A stretch of 64,000 bases of DNA. Source: Ciona intestinalis (Eukaryota; Chordata; Ascidiacea; Phlebobranchia; Cionidae). The notes below the pieces were generated by a model. That model ran no database searches and had not been told where the DNA came from. It was given only the letters and a program-made list of their open reading frames with translations. Below are positions 23,940-46,668 of this stretch, piece by piece (position 1 is the stretch's first letter; every line of letters starts with the position of its first letter). A program made the position numbers and the translations under genes. The stretch is from contig NW_004190420.2 in the NCBI RefSeq assembly GCF_000224145.3, positions 62,001 to 126,000 of the forward strand. The letters are read 5' to 3'.

Positions 23940-25954
23940 TGTTATACCTTTTTTGCAGTTTGTTTATTAGAAAATTCTGTAACCAACAAAGGGTTATATA
24001 TATATTATGTATAAATAAAATGTATATTATATGTCATAGTATTTTGAAGCCTTTTAAAAGTAGAAGTTAGCTTTTTATAAAGCCCAGTATCGAGTCAGCG
24101 GAATATGACATTTTCTGATATGATGTCATGCATGTAATGGCATAGTTCTTTTGAGTGTCACAAAACAAAATACGATGTTTATCGCCTGTGTGAACAAATT
24201 TACTATAATTGCATGTGAGAAGTTACTTAACTTTGAAACGAATTTTGACCAAATTAAAATCCTTTGCGAAGCAAGCATATATATAAATGTATTACAGTAA
24301 AGTAAAAATATCATAGAATTTTGTTTCTTAGTTGTATAGGCCTATATAACTAATTTTGAGACTGTAATTTTTTTATTAAATTGAAATAAATGTGTATTCT
24401 GTGTTAAAACGATTCAAAATTGTCCTTTAAAATACACTATGTTTATGCCTGTAATGATGTATTGAATCAATCACTATTATTTTGTAACAAACAGAGTAAT
24501 TTTGATTTGTGATGCATATTCATTTTTTTGTACAAGAAATAACTTTTCAGATTTTTTTTGTGGGAATTTTCGTTTAATATAACATTTTTGTGCAGTTTGG
24601 CGATGATTTATTATGGTTTAACAGGGCAGTATTAAATATTAGGACCTGAACGCGGATGAAATTTTTCAGAATCAGTGAAATTGGGAGCATTTCCATTTTA
24701 CCAATTATGTTTCGAAGTAAGATTTCCTAACATGGCACGTCTTTAATTATAGTACACACATGAAAAAAAAACGCCTTGCAGGCACGAAATCTCGTCAGGA
24801 ACTGCCAAACACTGCAGACTGGTATCTATCCAATCCGACTAATACTTATGGCGCAAACATCATAAACTGTATTGTACAACGTAGTAATATGTGCAGTTTC
24901 CAAGTGGCTTTACAAATCCCCCCCCCCCCAAAAATAAATAATATCAGTAAGACCCATGAAACATTTTAAGACACACACACATATTGACATATATATATAT
25001 AACTATCAAAAATGTCCAGTTACTGAAATTAAGAGTAATCAATAAAATAATTTATTTTAGTTTCTCTATTTATGCACATCAACAGACTTATTGAAATGAC
25101 CAACAGCATAAAATAAAGGCAAAACTACAATCTTAAATACAATTGCTGAGCTGCATAAGCATAACATTTATACTTTAACTATCTGGTAAAAATTCCCTTT
25201 ACACCCTTTTAGTAAAGTTCATGTTGTAAGTGGTAACGCATTACACTTGTCTAAATCTCATGGTAACAGAAACAAACGTTCATTTTTATCTTGGAAAAAT
25301 TCAAACGCTGTGTTCCTCTTGTCCCCCGTGATCCGTTTAAACCAAAGCTATTTTTAATAATAGTAAACAAAATTCTTGACCCCTCTAATCTCAAATACAA
25401 GCCAACCTGGTATCTTAAAATCTTATTACCCTAAAATGGCATTTTAAATAAATCAAATTTAAAATTTGATTCACTTTCCATATTTTGTTTGTTTTCTTTT
25501 CTACTTCTAATGCTTGAATGTTATACGAAAAATACTATCATTACCACTTTAAATGAAAAACACATTGTAATCGCTTCTGTCACTATAGATTTCTTTCGCC
25601 ACCTACCGGCGTGTTGTTTTTTTAACCACTGATGGTTTGTTTTTGCTTAGTATATTTTTCCTTAGAAAAGGTATAATCACCAATTAGCAGATTTAAAATT
25701 GTGGTAAAATTTATTTAAGTAACTATTTTTTGGCATTAAAAATAGCTTCGCTTTCTGCATTAAAAATAGTCTTCCTATTTTTGTTCGCGCCTTCTTCGCT
25801 GTTATTTTTGCGCGAGAGTGGGAGAGATAAGGAGAGACGGTTATTCTCTGCAAAGTAAAGCTCGTAGTTGGTCTGTAGTGTGAACTCGAACTGTGATGGT
25901 TCTGTCTTCTGAAGAATAACTTAGATGGACGTCAGGTAATAGGAAGTCTGCATA
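23940..25954. other. head-to-head interval between CNBP and FAM135
   Basis: About 2 kb of AT-rich sequence between divergent starts, presumably carrying both promoters and 5' UTRs. A run of ten C residues lies near 24918. I found no coding exon. The last 150 bases before the FAM135 ATG are richer in G+C and CpG. Confidence 0.5.
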
Positions 25955-36476
<10,522 letters not shown>

Positions 36477-37251
36477 TCCAACTGCGGAATTGGTTTATTT
36501 AATTTTAAGTCTTCCAAAAGTCAATTTTTGCTTTCAGAACTCCGCTTTTATATTCAATAGTATTTGAGTTCACTGCTCTGGTTTTATTTGTTTTAAGATT
36601 TTAAAAGCACATTTTAACGTTTTTTAGGTGTTGCGTATTTTTTTATGGTAGGTGTGAACAGTCGTAGATGCAACGTTTTAACTAATTACGAGTGCAATTT
36701 TAATATGCAAACTACATTTTGATAAAAAATATAGTTTTGTATCATGTTTTTACAACCTTCTCGTGTTTAAAACCTTGTATAGTAATTCATTAAAGCTTCA
36801 AATTACTAGCTTATCCCACTGCTATAGTGCTGTTTTATATAAGAAACCAAATAGTGAGGATTAGTTTGAATAAAAGCGCCAATAATAATTTCATCTTTCA
36901 TAAAATTGTATTTTTGTTGGCAGTTTTACAGGTTTTCATTCAGTCATATTTGAAAGGTCGTGTTGATAGTTGAAGCTTATTCAATTATATATTTTTGGTT
37001 ACCTAACTTAAAACACCCTATGCTTAAACTGAACAGTTATATCAACTACTGGATGATAGTGCATAGAATCTTTTGTCTGTCACAATTATGTTTACTTTTT
37101 CCGATGATTTTATTTAGTTTATAGCCCCAAATAACATTAATCGATTGTCATATTAAAAAAAAACCAAGTTGTTTCTTTTTTTTTACTTTGCAACAGAACA
37201 GGACAAACTGTCTAGAACATGGCAGACCACCAAGCCCTTACAATACTTTTC
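36477..37251. other. tail-to-tail interval between FAM135 and JmjC gene A
   Basis: AT-rich, probably both 3' UTRs. A plus-strand AATAAA at 36869-36874 is a good candidate for the FAM135 polyadenylation signal. No further coding sequence is seen. Confidence 0.5.
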
Positions 37252-40200
37252 TCAAAATAAAAACAACATCTCAGCAAAATTGGGTAGCACCAACACATCT
37301 TAAAGCTCATCAACAATTCTTTCATCTTCGTCAAACTGTGAAGGTTCAGTTGTTTCATCATCTTCATGGACTTCGTGTTCATCAAACTCCTGCTTCATCA
37401 CATCCACGTTTGTTCCAGGACGAATGGTCGTGTCTGCATACTGAGGCTGCCAGTAGTACAACCAATTTTTAAGCGCTCTATCAATGACTTCTTTGGTAAT
37501 AGAATTGCTATATACAATGTTGATGTCTTCAGAGTTTACCAGACCAGTAAAAACCTAAAGATAGAGAAAATTTTGTAGATCCATGCATAAATGTTATAAT
37601 TATTTCAGATTATGGATTTTTATATATAAACATACACCATGTAATTAGCAGAACGGATAAACCTAGATCCTGAACATTTAAAGCAACCTATTAGGTTTAA
37701 TAAATGTACTCAAAAATCGTAATGTTAAATTCAACTTTGCTATAAACCAAAGGACAGTATTGGGTTGTCCAAGTTATCAGCCATATACATAAAAAAATGA
37801 AAAAATCCCCAAAAAACAATCACACACAAAGTAACATACTTGGTAATTAGTAAGCTGGCACGATGTGTATGAAACAGATAACTCGTGTATAACGACCGTC
37901 GTTTTTCAGACATGCGAGGATAAAGTTACATTCATTCACCTCATTTCCATATTTATGTGTTCCTTGACAATATTTCATATACACTTTTATCCAAAATGAT
38001 CGTGAAAATGCTTGTCTTTTCATTGCCAATTCCAGCACACCAAGCACCTTTTCATATGATATGTAGGAATACTCGAAATCATAAGAGTTTGATGGTTCAT
38101 ATGGATAGACCTGCAAAAACATTTGTGAATAACTGCTTCTACACATTTGCTTCATAACTAGAACATGTAACCACTACAGTTCGCTGTTGGTTGCATTTAT
38201 ATAGGATGCCATAATAACTCTGCGTGCAGTAGTTTTATACTTCCTATATCAATTATTATAATTTCCTATGTAATCTTAAACTTAATTTTGACTTACTTCC
38301 TTGATGTAAGTACGGATCTGTTCCCAAGTTGCTGATTTAATTTCCTCCAAGCTTACTTCTTTGTCACCATTGGTATCCAGATAACTAAGAGCCTGAATAC
38401 AAATAAAGTTTACTTAATAGGGGTGAACATACTAAATAGATGCTATAGAACATTTTAATCATATGTTATATAATTTTGTCATCTGCTGTTTTTTATGTAT
38501 ATAAAATCTGTATTATTCAATGTACTATGTAATTGTTTGATGCATATGTTGAGACACATATTTTTATTATTTGCTTTCATATACAAACTGATCATTCGTA
38601 AATGGTTGAATCTATTCCCAGGTTTTAAATATGATGAATTGGCAACATTAAATATATCACATTCACTAGCTGAAGAACATTTTTTCTTGTATTTGCTTGA
38701 GAGTACATTATCAGAAGTTGTAGTATTGGCATACAAATAGGTTCAAAACATGCCGAACGAATTATAATACACTTTAATCAGTAGGCCTACATTGACAAAC
38801 ACACACTTTCAACAACTTTTTCAACAACAATGCGTGTCTACTTAACAATACCAATTATATATTCCAGCAATACCTTTACATAATCTCCCCTTCTTAACTT
38901 GCCATCATCCTCATCAACTAACCCCCACATTTCTTCAAGTTCAACCACCGTAATGTTTTGATTAACTGCTTCAAGTTTTTTGGACAACTCAATTAAAGGC
39001 CGTCTGCAGTTAAAAACTTTTTAATTGAAATCTTTGATGTAAGATTAGTCGCATTTTATTGATATTTTAATTATGTTGATTAATTAGGTATCTTTATTTA
39101 ATAACTTCACTTGTAATTGGTTCAATCTAATTTGTGAAGTTACTTGAAACCAATTTAGCTGATTTTACCTGCTATGTTCTTCAAGGTCTGGCCACCCCAT
39201 TGACATAACACCAGTACCTGCCCAAGGCCACATAACTTCAAATTCGCTTAAATGCTTCAGAGTTTTGTAATCTAAATGTCATATGTTGTAAGTAATTAGG
39301 AGTTAAATTTATTAAAGCCTAATTTTGCAGTTTCGATTAAAATTATATACCAGGCATTTTCTACCTTTAATGTGGCTCATAAACATTAGTCAATTTTTCA
39401 CCTGTGTCTTTCGTGCAGTCGGATACATCAATACTCTCTCTTCCATCAAATCTTCCGAAGAGTATGGAAACAGCCAAGTTGTTTGGGCCATCAGAGTTTA
39501 CTTGATGATAGTAACCTAAAAGGAAAAACCTGATACTGCTACTTTTGTTTTTAAGTTGCCACTGTTTAAATTAAAAAAAATATGACATATATGTAATGTT
39601 TTATTTTTTCAATACAATAATAAAAACAATTCAACTTACTTTTTGGAAGAAACAAGCAATCCCCTTCATTAATTGTGAAGTTGGACCATGGAATTTTGGC
39701 AATATTTGGATGTTCAATTAGATTAACTTGCTCAACATTTACATCTGAAAACCTGCAAGGATTAAATATGAATAAAATATTTTGAAGAACATACATAAAG
39801 GTTTTTTACCCTCCAACTTCATTTTCTGGTTCCCAATGCTTATGGATCCACTTTTCATACTTATACTCATACATTTTCCAAAACTTTGTTCCTCGGTACA
39901 GGCAGTTGATTTGATTAAAGGCATCCTGTTACAAATTACTATTTTATGCCATTAAGATTTAATATAATTAACCTATATTATTTATTTCGGATTTTAACAT
40001 GACATGAAAATAGTCAAAGTTACACATAATCAAATTACATTTCTTATTCGACGCTATTTAAGCATAAAAATTAGGATCAGAGNNNNNNNNNNNNNNNNNN
40101 NNNNNNNNNNNNNNNNNNNNNNNNNNNNNNNNNNNNNNNNNNNNNNNNNNNNNNNNNNNNNNNNNNNNNNNNNNNNNNNNNNNNNNNNNNNNNNNNNNNN

Positions 40201-41250
40201 NNNNNNNNNNNNNNNNNNNNNNNNNNNNNNNNNNNNNNNNNNNNNNNNNNNNNNNNNNNNNNNNNNNNNNNNNNNNNNNNNNNNNNNNNNNNNNNNNNNN
40301 NNNNNNTACATAAAAAATGAAAAAATCCAACAAAAAATATTCACCCACAAAGTAACATACATGGTAACTCGTAAGCTGGCACGAGGTGTTAAACCCGTGT
40401 GATAACGACTGTCATTTTCCAGCCACGCGAGGATAAAGTAAGTTACATTCATTCATTCATTCATTTACTTTATGGATTATGCTTCTTGATCCCCCGGCAC
40501 TCCACCAGATATCAATTTCCACAAATCTTTTTGCCATTTCACCACAAGCACCAATTGAAGGCAGCACGCCAACTTCTTTAAACATAGCAGCTGGTAGTTC
40601 AGAAACAATATAAACGTTGGATGAATTGTAAGTGTCTACAAAGTGGCGAAGATTGTCGCGGCCCAAGTAGGTTTCCCCAATAGGAGTGGTATGGACCTAA
40701 AAATGATTAGGAGTAAAGTTAATATTTAACAAAACCACTGTAAACAATCACACAGTTGATTTATTATTGTAATAATTGTTTTGGACAATAATAATTTGGT
40801 CATTACACCTAAAATTTAACACACAACCGAAGAGGTTTGCACAATCATTTGAAACATACACAACATTTTTTTACAAACCGATTCTTTTTTTCCTTCTAAT
40901 CTGACTTCCAAGTCACCGTAATTTTCTCTGATGTATTCATCACTCCAAATCTTATAACCAGTAGTATTCTTAACTGCACCTCTAAAAATTGCAGCCCTGC
41001 CTGGTTTCACATATTTCTCATAGAAAGTATTTGGATCTGGAGCATTATCCACCTATATAAAAATATGTTTATTGCCTTTTTATATTTCCGTGTTATTCTT
41101 ATCTATACTTACAGTGAATTCATCGATTTCTACACTGGGTGGGCTTTGATGACCTAAAGGCATCAAATGACCAACAGGCATCACTTTTTCTGAATATGCC
41201 ACACATGGTAACAAAAATGCCACAGAAAACAGAAAGACACCGCCAATCAT
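37252..41250 (-). CDS. JmjC (cupin_8) EF-hand protein, paralogue A
   Basis: Minus-strand exons: 41250-41113, 41052-40879, 40696-40469, 39925-39810, 39752-39640, 39515-39402, 39271-39169, 39003-38874, 38392-38297, 38110-37940, 37554-37252; 561 residues. A signal peptide (MIGGVFLFSVAFLLPCVAYS) leads into a cupin_8/JmjC domain. HKD supplies the HxD iron ligands, a Lys sits 15 residues after that His (RGTK), and a distal His lies 81 residues after it (SYYHQV). This is the FIH-type spacing for Fe(II) and 2-oxoglutarate, so hydroxylase activity is plausible. EF-hand-like segments follow; the clearest loop, DTNGDKEVSLEE, has lost the Gly at position 6. The acidic tail runs on to ...RCCFLF instead of a KEEL-type end (see findings). 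The substrate is unknown. First of three tandem paralogues and the most divergent. Confidence 0.85.
37755..37939 (+). mobile_element. SINE 3' portion, in JmjC gene A intron 10
   Basis: Begins near TTGTCCAAGTTATCAGCC and runs through AAAAAATGAAAAAATCC and ACAAAGTAACATACTTGG to an ATTCATTC tail at 37930. The tail ends one base before the donor of gene A exon 10. Same family as 60228-60572, with the head missing. Confidence 0.75.
40083..40306. other. assembly gap (224 N) in gene A intron 3
   Basis: A run of Ns where the 5' part of a SINE is expected; the 3' part of the SINE resumes at 40307. Confidence 0.95.
40307..40467 (+). mobile_element. SINE 3' portion, in JmjC gene A intron 3
   Basis: Runs from the gap edge through ACAAAGTAACATACATGG and CACGCGAGGATAAAGTAAG to an (ATTC)n tail. 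The tail abuts the exon 3 donor at 40468. Confidence 0.8.
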
Positions 41251-41735
41251 GTTGTCTGACAGTTAAGTAACAGAACAATAGACTAAACTGTAAGAATGCT
41301 TATAGTTTACGGTAGTTTGAAAGAAGGCATTGAGAGACCATTTCCTATTGTCTCTTTAGAATTCCAATCAGGAAATGAGAGGAAATCAAAGCACTGCCAT
41401 ATGGGGTTATCTCCACACTCCGTCGTATCTGCGTTTAGTTGATTTCCTTAAAACCTTATACAAAAATTTCTCTGCATGAAACAGCAACATACTCAGCATA
41501 GGAGTAAAATAAAACATCAAATGACTTTCTGGCATTTGAATTTATTCATATGAAACATTGCAACATGGAATGGTAACTTAGACAAGCATTTTAAATCCAC
41601 AGTAATAAAAGACACAGAATACAATATTTCGTCTTGGACTATTAAATTTTTAAACAACAAAACTTTATAAAACAACCTTCTTCCCTTAAAAAAATCGTCC
41701 AACAGCTTTTTAATTGTCATGACAACATTAAGAGT

Positions 41736-44700
41736 TTACAACTCCTCCTTAACATGTTGCTCTTCTTCTTCATCATCATACTCTTCTTCAGGTTCAGGTT
41801 CTGGCTCCTCATCTCCATATTCAAATCCAATCTTGTAGCCCGTGTCTGGTCTAACATCAGTAGGGGAATATTGTGGTACCCAGTATGCAAGCCACTCCTT
41901 CAATGCTCTCTTTATCACATCCTCAGTGATAGTAGCGGTTTTCACTTCATTTATTTCCTCTGAATCCACCAGTCCATTAAATATCTATTAGGAAAAGNNN
42001 NNNNNNNNNNNNNNNNNNNNNNNNNNNNNNNNNNNNNNNNNNNNNNNATCAGCTATACATAGAAAAAAAAAATGAAAAAATCCCCCAAAAAAATAATCAC
42101 CCACAAAGTAACATACATGGTAACTCGTAAGCTGGGCACGAGGTGTTAAAACCGTGTGATAACGACTGTCGTTTTCCAGCCACGCGAGGATAAAGTAAGT
42201 TACATTCATTCATTCATTCATTCATTTATTCGTCTTTACAACCAAATTTACAAATGAAGACATTTTTAAGAAAATTAAAGCAGTGATAAGTTTCTTGTTT
42301 TAATAAAAAGTCCTATGTAATGCATTTTGATGCACACCTGCAAAATCGATAAAAAACTGCAGAAAAATTATCACTTTTTTTAGCAAAAATTGTTTAAATA
42401 TATTCCCTGACTGACAACAGTAGAATTATGTTGGAAAAATACCTGGTTTGCAAATTCCGCTGTTCCTTTTAGCATACGTGTGTACAACTTCACCCAAAGT
42501 TGACGGGTTAAAACTTCTTTCCTTTTTATTGCCACTTGCAAAATTTCAACTACCGAGTCATAACTTATCAAGGAATATTCAAACAGGTAAGAATTTGAAG
42601 GTTCATGAGGCTCAACCTGAAAAATAAAGAAATTGATATGTAAACTATGCCAAGTTTTCTGGTATTAGTTTACCAGGTACAAGGTTAAAACAAATTTATT
42701 TAGGCATTGTAAGGAACTTTGAACCAAAATAAAGATCGTTTTGTAATAAAATAAATTTGGTATATACAAACAGTATGATTTGGCAATTTAATGTATTGTA
42801 GATTTTTGTTCATTTCAAAGTTTGGTAAACTTACTTCACTTCCAAATTCACGCAGTTGTGCCCAAGTTGCAGAAGTAATTTCATCTGGAGTTAACTTTCC
42901 ATCACCATTTGTATCAATGGCAGCAATTGCCTACATAGAACAAAAAACATGTTTGCATGAAATGTAACTAAACAAAATACAGATAGCTTTTTAAACCGCG
43001 CTATTTAGAACAAATATTTTAAATACAGTAATGCAAGAAGACATCTTGTTACAGTCTCTATATATTGCAGAAAACTCTTTACAACACAAGCAAATTCAGA
43101 TTTACACCAGTAAAACAATGGAAATAGTGCTTTGTTCTGCTTTTTCGTAATCCTCAACTTATAAGAATAGACAGGAAATGTGTGATGCCAATTAGCTAAG
43201 TGTGTGATCTATTAAATGACTGGCCACAAGGAACTATATAAATAACATTAAAGTGACATTCTCTCAATGCTCTACCCGATCATAACTCCCGCTGCGAATC
43301 TTCCCGTCATCTTCGCCTTCTGAGCCCCATATTTCAGCAATCGCCTCAGCAGTGACGCCACCCTCAAATTCCTCTGCTGCATGAAGAAGCGATGGTCTTG
43401 AAAAATGCAAAATTGTTAAAGGTTTAATGTTTTTACCATTATTGGGTTTGTTTACCTGTATGAACTTTCCATGTCACTTCTTCCCATTGACATCATTCCT
43501 GTACCCTGCCATTTCCACATAACATCCAAATCACTCAATGGTTTTGGAGTTTGGTAATCTGTTTAAATATTTTGTCAGATTTTTGCCATTCTCATTTTAC
43601 AGATAAATTGAACATGCTATATCTTTCCTTATTTATCAAAATACCTGTTTGGTCTGTGCAGTCCGACACATCAATATGTTCAATTCCATCAAGTCTGCTG
43701 AACAATATCGACACAGCAAGATTTTGTTCTCCTTTGGAAAGCACTTGATGGTAGTAACCTAAGACAGCAGTTATTAATTGCTTTTACCAGATTCTCGGCC
43801 CAGTTATTTCTATAAGTTATAGCTGTTTCATATTATTGCCTGAAGCTCTTTTATTCTGAAGCGCAAGATATTATTCGTTCTCATAATTAAAATCATGTAT
43901 CTGTTATTGCAATGGCTATAGAGAGATGTGTGTTTACGAAACAATTTCTGAAATTTTGTTTCAAAAACACAACAAAAAAGTCTTTTAAAGTAATTAGAAA
44001 CGCCAAAATATTTCCTACTCTTCGTAAAATACCCAACTACATTATCCTTTATGATAAACATAAAATGTCTTACTTTTTGGAAGGAACAAGCAGTCTCCAG
44101 CATGAATGCTGAAGTTGGACCATGGAATCTTCACAATATTTGGATGTCTGTGAAGATCAACTGCATCAACATCAACTTCTGAATATCTGAATTTGGAAAT
44201 GTTTAACATTGTTAAAGAATGTGACAGATTGTTAAATAGTTTAAAAAATCCGCTTTGTTTACACAGCAAGCATATTTTATCCCATAGGTTTCTTTATAAA
44301 AACACGTAAAGTTCTTTTGGACAGTTTTACAAGGTATATGAATTAAAATTGTCACTTTCAGCATATTAACCTATTAAATCTATAGTTTTTTTTTATAGAA
44401 ATTCACACCTTGCACTTACTTTTATACAAAAAAACTACATTACACCAATTGAATTATTGTATACTTTCATTAATTGTATACTTCGAAATACATAACCCCT
44501 TACCCTCCAATTTCATTTTCTGGTTCCCAGTGCTTATGGATCCATTTTTCATACTTATATTCGTACAATTTCCAGTTCTTTGTTCCACGGTACAAACAGT
44601 TGATTTGATTAAAGGCATCCTAAATACAAATTTTAATGAGGTGCTATGATACTCTGTCTATACATCTTTTTTATGCAGCTTTAATATTTTGCTTTGATTT

Positions 44701-45789
44701 TGTAAAATCCCCAACATTCTTATGAATTTATAATGCTATATTATCATTATAATTTTTAAATATAATAATAATTTATAAAGTACTGGGAATTGCGAAAAAT
44801 ATATTTATTGCACAAAATGTAGTATATTTAAATGACATATCTTCATAACTTTTTTCACAGACAACAACTCAAATTCGATTTATTTATATACCTTATGAAT
44901 AACACTTCTTCCACCACCACCATTCCACCAAATATCAATCTCCACAAATCTTCTTCCCATCTCACCACATGCACCAAGTGAAGGAAGCACCCCCACTTCT
45001 TTAAACATAACTTCTGGTAGTTCAGACACCATGTACATGCTTGTATTAGGGAGGTGATAGTTGTCTACAAAGTGTGAGATTGTATCTCTTCCCAAGTATT
45101 TCTCGCCAACAGGAATCATGCTGTTCTATAAAATAAACAAATATTGCTTTTCTATTAGGCATTATTGTTTTGATACATAATAATACCTTTATTTGTCTCT
45201 TCGATTAGGGTAGTGTTACTTAAAGTGTGGTCCGGGCACAGTAGCAAAAATTTAAAATATTTTAAACAAAAAGACACAATATAGCAACAAAACAACAGTT
45301 GTTAAAACATAACAATATATATTTGTTTAATACAAGTATAGCCAATTACGCTTCGAAGGGCTATATGTAATATTTATTTAAGTTAGATTATTTTGTTTGG
45401 AACTCTAATAATAAAAGAGTTGAGAATATATTACCTTTTCTTTCTTTCCTTCCACACGAACCTCCATAGTTCCATAATTCTCCTTGATATATTCATCTGT
45501 CCATAATTTAAACCCTGAGGTATCCAACATGGCACCTCGGAATATTGCAGCTTTACTTGGCTTTACATAGTTCTCATAAAAGTCGTATGGATTTGGAGCA
45601 TTGTCAACCTAAAAGGTTAAATACATAACAAAGACCCCATTTAATTTATTTCTTTAAACTTACTGTAAATTCATCAATAGGAACAGTAGGCAAGGTTTGT
45701 TCTCCTAACGGCTTCAAATGTCCAACAGGATCTTCTGCGTTGCCATAGTTACTGACTAAAGCCAGATAAAGTACAACATGCAGCAACAT
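41736..45789 (-). CDS. JmjC (cupin_8) EF-hand ER protein, paralogue B
   Basis: Minus-strand exons: 45789-45664, 45608-45435, 45125-44892, 44619-44504, 44186-44074, 43758-43645, 43558-43456, 43396-43276, 42930-42835, 42616-42443, 41984-41736; 539 residues, exon phases identical to its neighbours. Signal peptide MLLHVVLYLALVSNYGNA; JmjC core with HKD, Lys at +15 (RGTK) and distal His in SYYHQV. A degenerate EF loop (EGEDDGKIRSGS) precedes a canonical one, DTNGDGKLTPDE. The Glu/Asp-rich tail ends QHVKEEL, a KDEL-like ER-retrieval signal. Together these predict a soluble ER-lumenal 2-oxoglutarate oxygenase that also binds calcium. Activity and substrate are inference; JMJD8 is a known ER JmjC protein but lacks this layout. 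Confidence 0.88.
41998..42047. other. assembly gap (50 N) in gene B intron 10
   Basis: 50 Ns starting 14 bases from the exon 11 acceptor and running into a SINE. The missing bases are probably the SINE head. Confidence 0.95.
42048..42231 (+). mobile_element. SINE 3' portion, in JmjC gene B intron 10
   Basis: Nearly the same sequence as the copy at 40307, ending in ATTCATTCATTCATTCATTT. The head is lost in the adjoining gap. Confidence 0.8.
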
Positions 45790-46668
45790 ATTGAACTTAT
45801 CTGTAGAAAAATATATGCCTTGTATAAAATCAATGCACTACATATACAAATAAATCTGAGTTAATCTGCAACTTTAAAGTCGTAAACGTAATCCTAATCC
45901 TCCTAACAGTGTTTCAACTATTGCATGATAGATAATTAATGAGGAAATCATTTCAACTGGGAAACATCTGGGAAGCAGGAAATCATTTAGGAAACGCCTA
46001 TCAAGAACACAATAGAAAGATTTCACAAGCAGCTGGATTGCTGACTAGACTAAAATTAAGATATTTTGCAAGGCAGGAATGCCATGCAGTGGTGCTTGTG
46101 TTGCACATGATATAACTATGTAAAACTAAAATGCAAGGTTAAGGTTAGACACAAGTTAAAAGTTATGAATAAAATCTCTTTTAAAAAAATCCCTAATAGA
46201 TAACATTGCAATAAAAGATAAGACTGACCAATTTTAATATATATTAGATACAACATGCACTATAACTTTCTGAATTGTGGTTTATAATTAACTTTTGAAA
46301 TACAAGGGGTTGGAAAATATGCAATTTGTAAACTGACATTCAAAACCATATAAAGTAGTTCTTATAAAGAACACAACATTAACTTTGATTTTGTTTTATA
46401 GCAATATATGCTATAAACATACATACTTATTCAATAATCCAAATTTTCCTTCACATACAAATTGCTTAATCTTACTATAATATACAGAGGACCAAAATAT
46501 ACCAATTTTACTGAAACTGTATTCTTATACTTGGCACAGCGAACAACACACAAAAAAGTATTTTGCAATTAAACTCTACAGTAAACAAAAATTAGTTTAA
46601 AGAATCTCATTAAAAAATATCCAAAACGATAATCTCATTGGCAACTAAATAAAAAAGAGCATCTAAAG

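Noticed and set aside
37188-37578. Plus-strand frames of 94 and 70 codons
   Set aside because: Antisense to the last exon of JmjC gene A, whose reading is supported by two paralogues.
43828-44112. Overlapping 91- and 66-codon frames in a JmjC gene B intron
   Set aside because: Neither shows similarity to the paralogues at the same intron; they run into the flanking exon 5 by chance.
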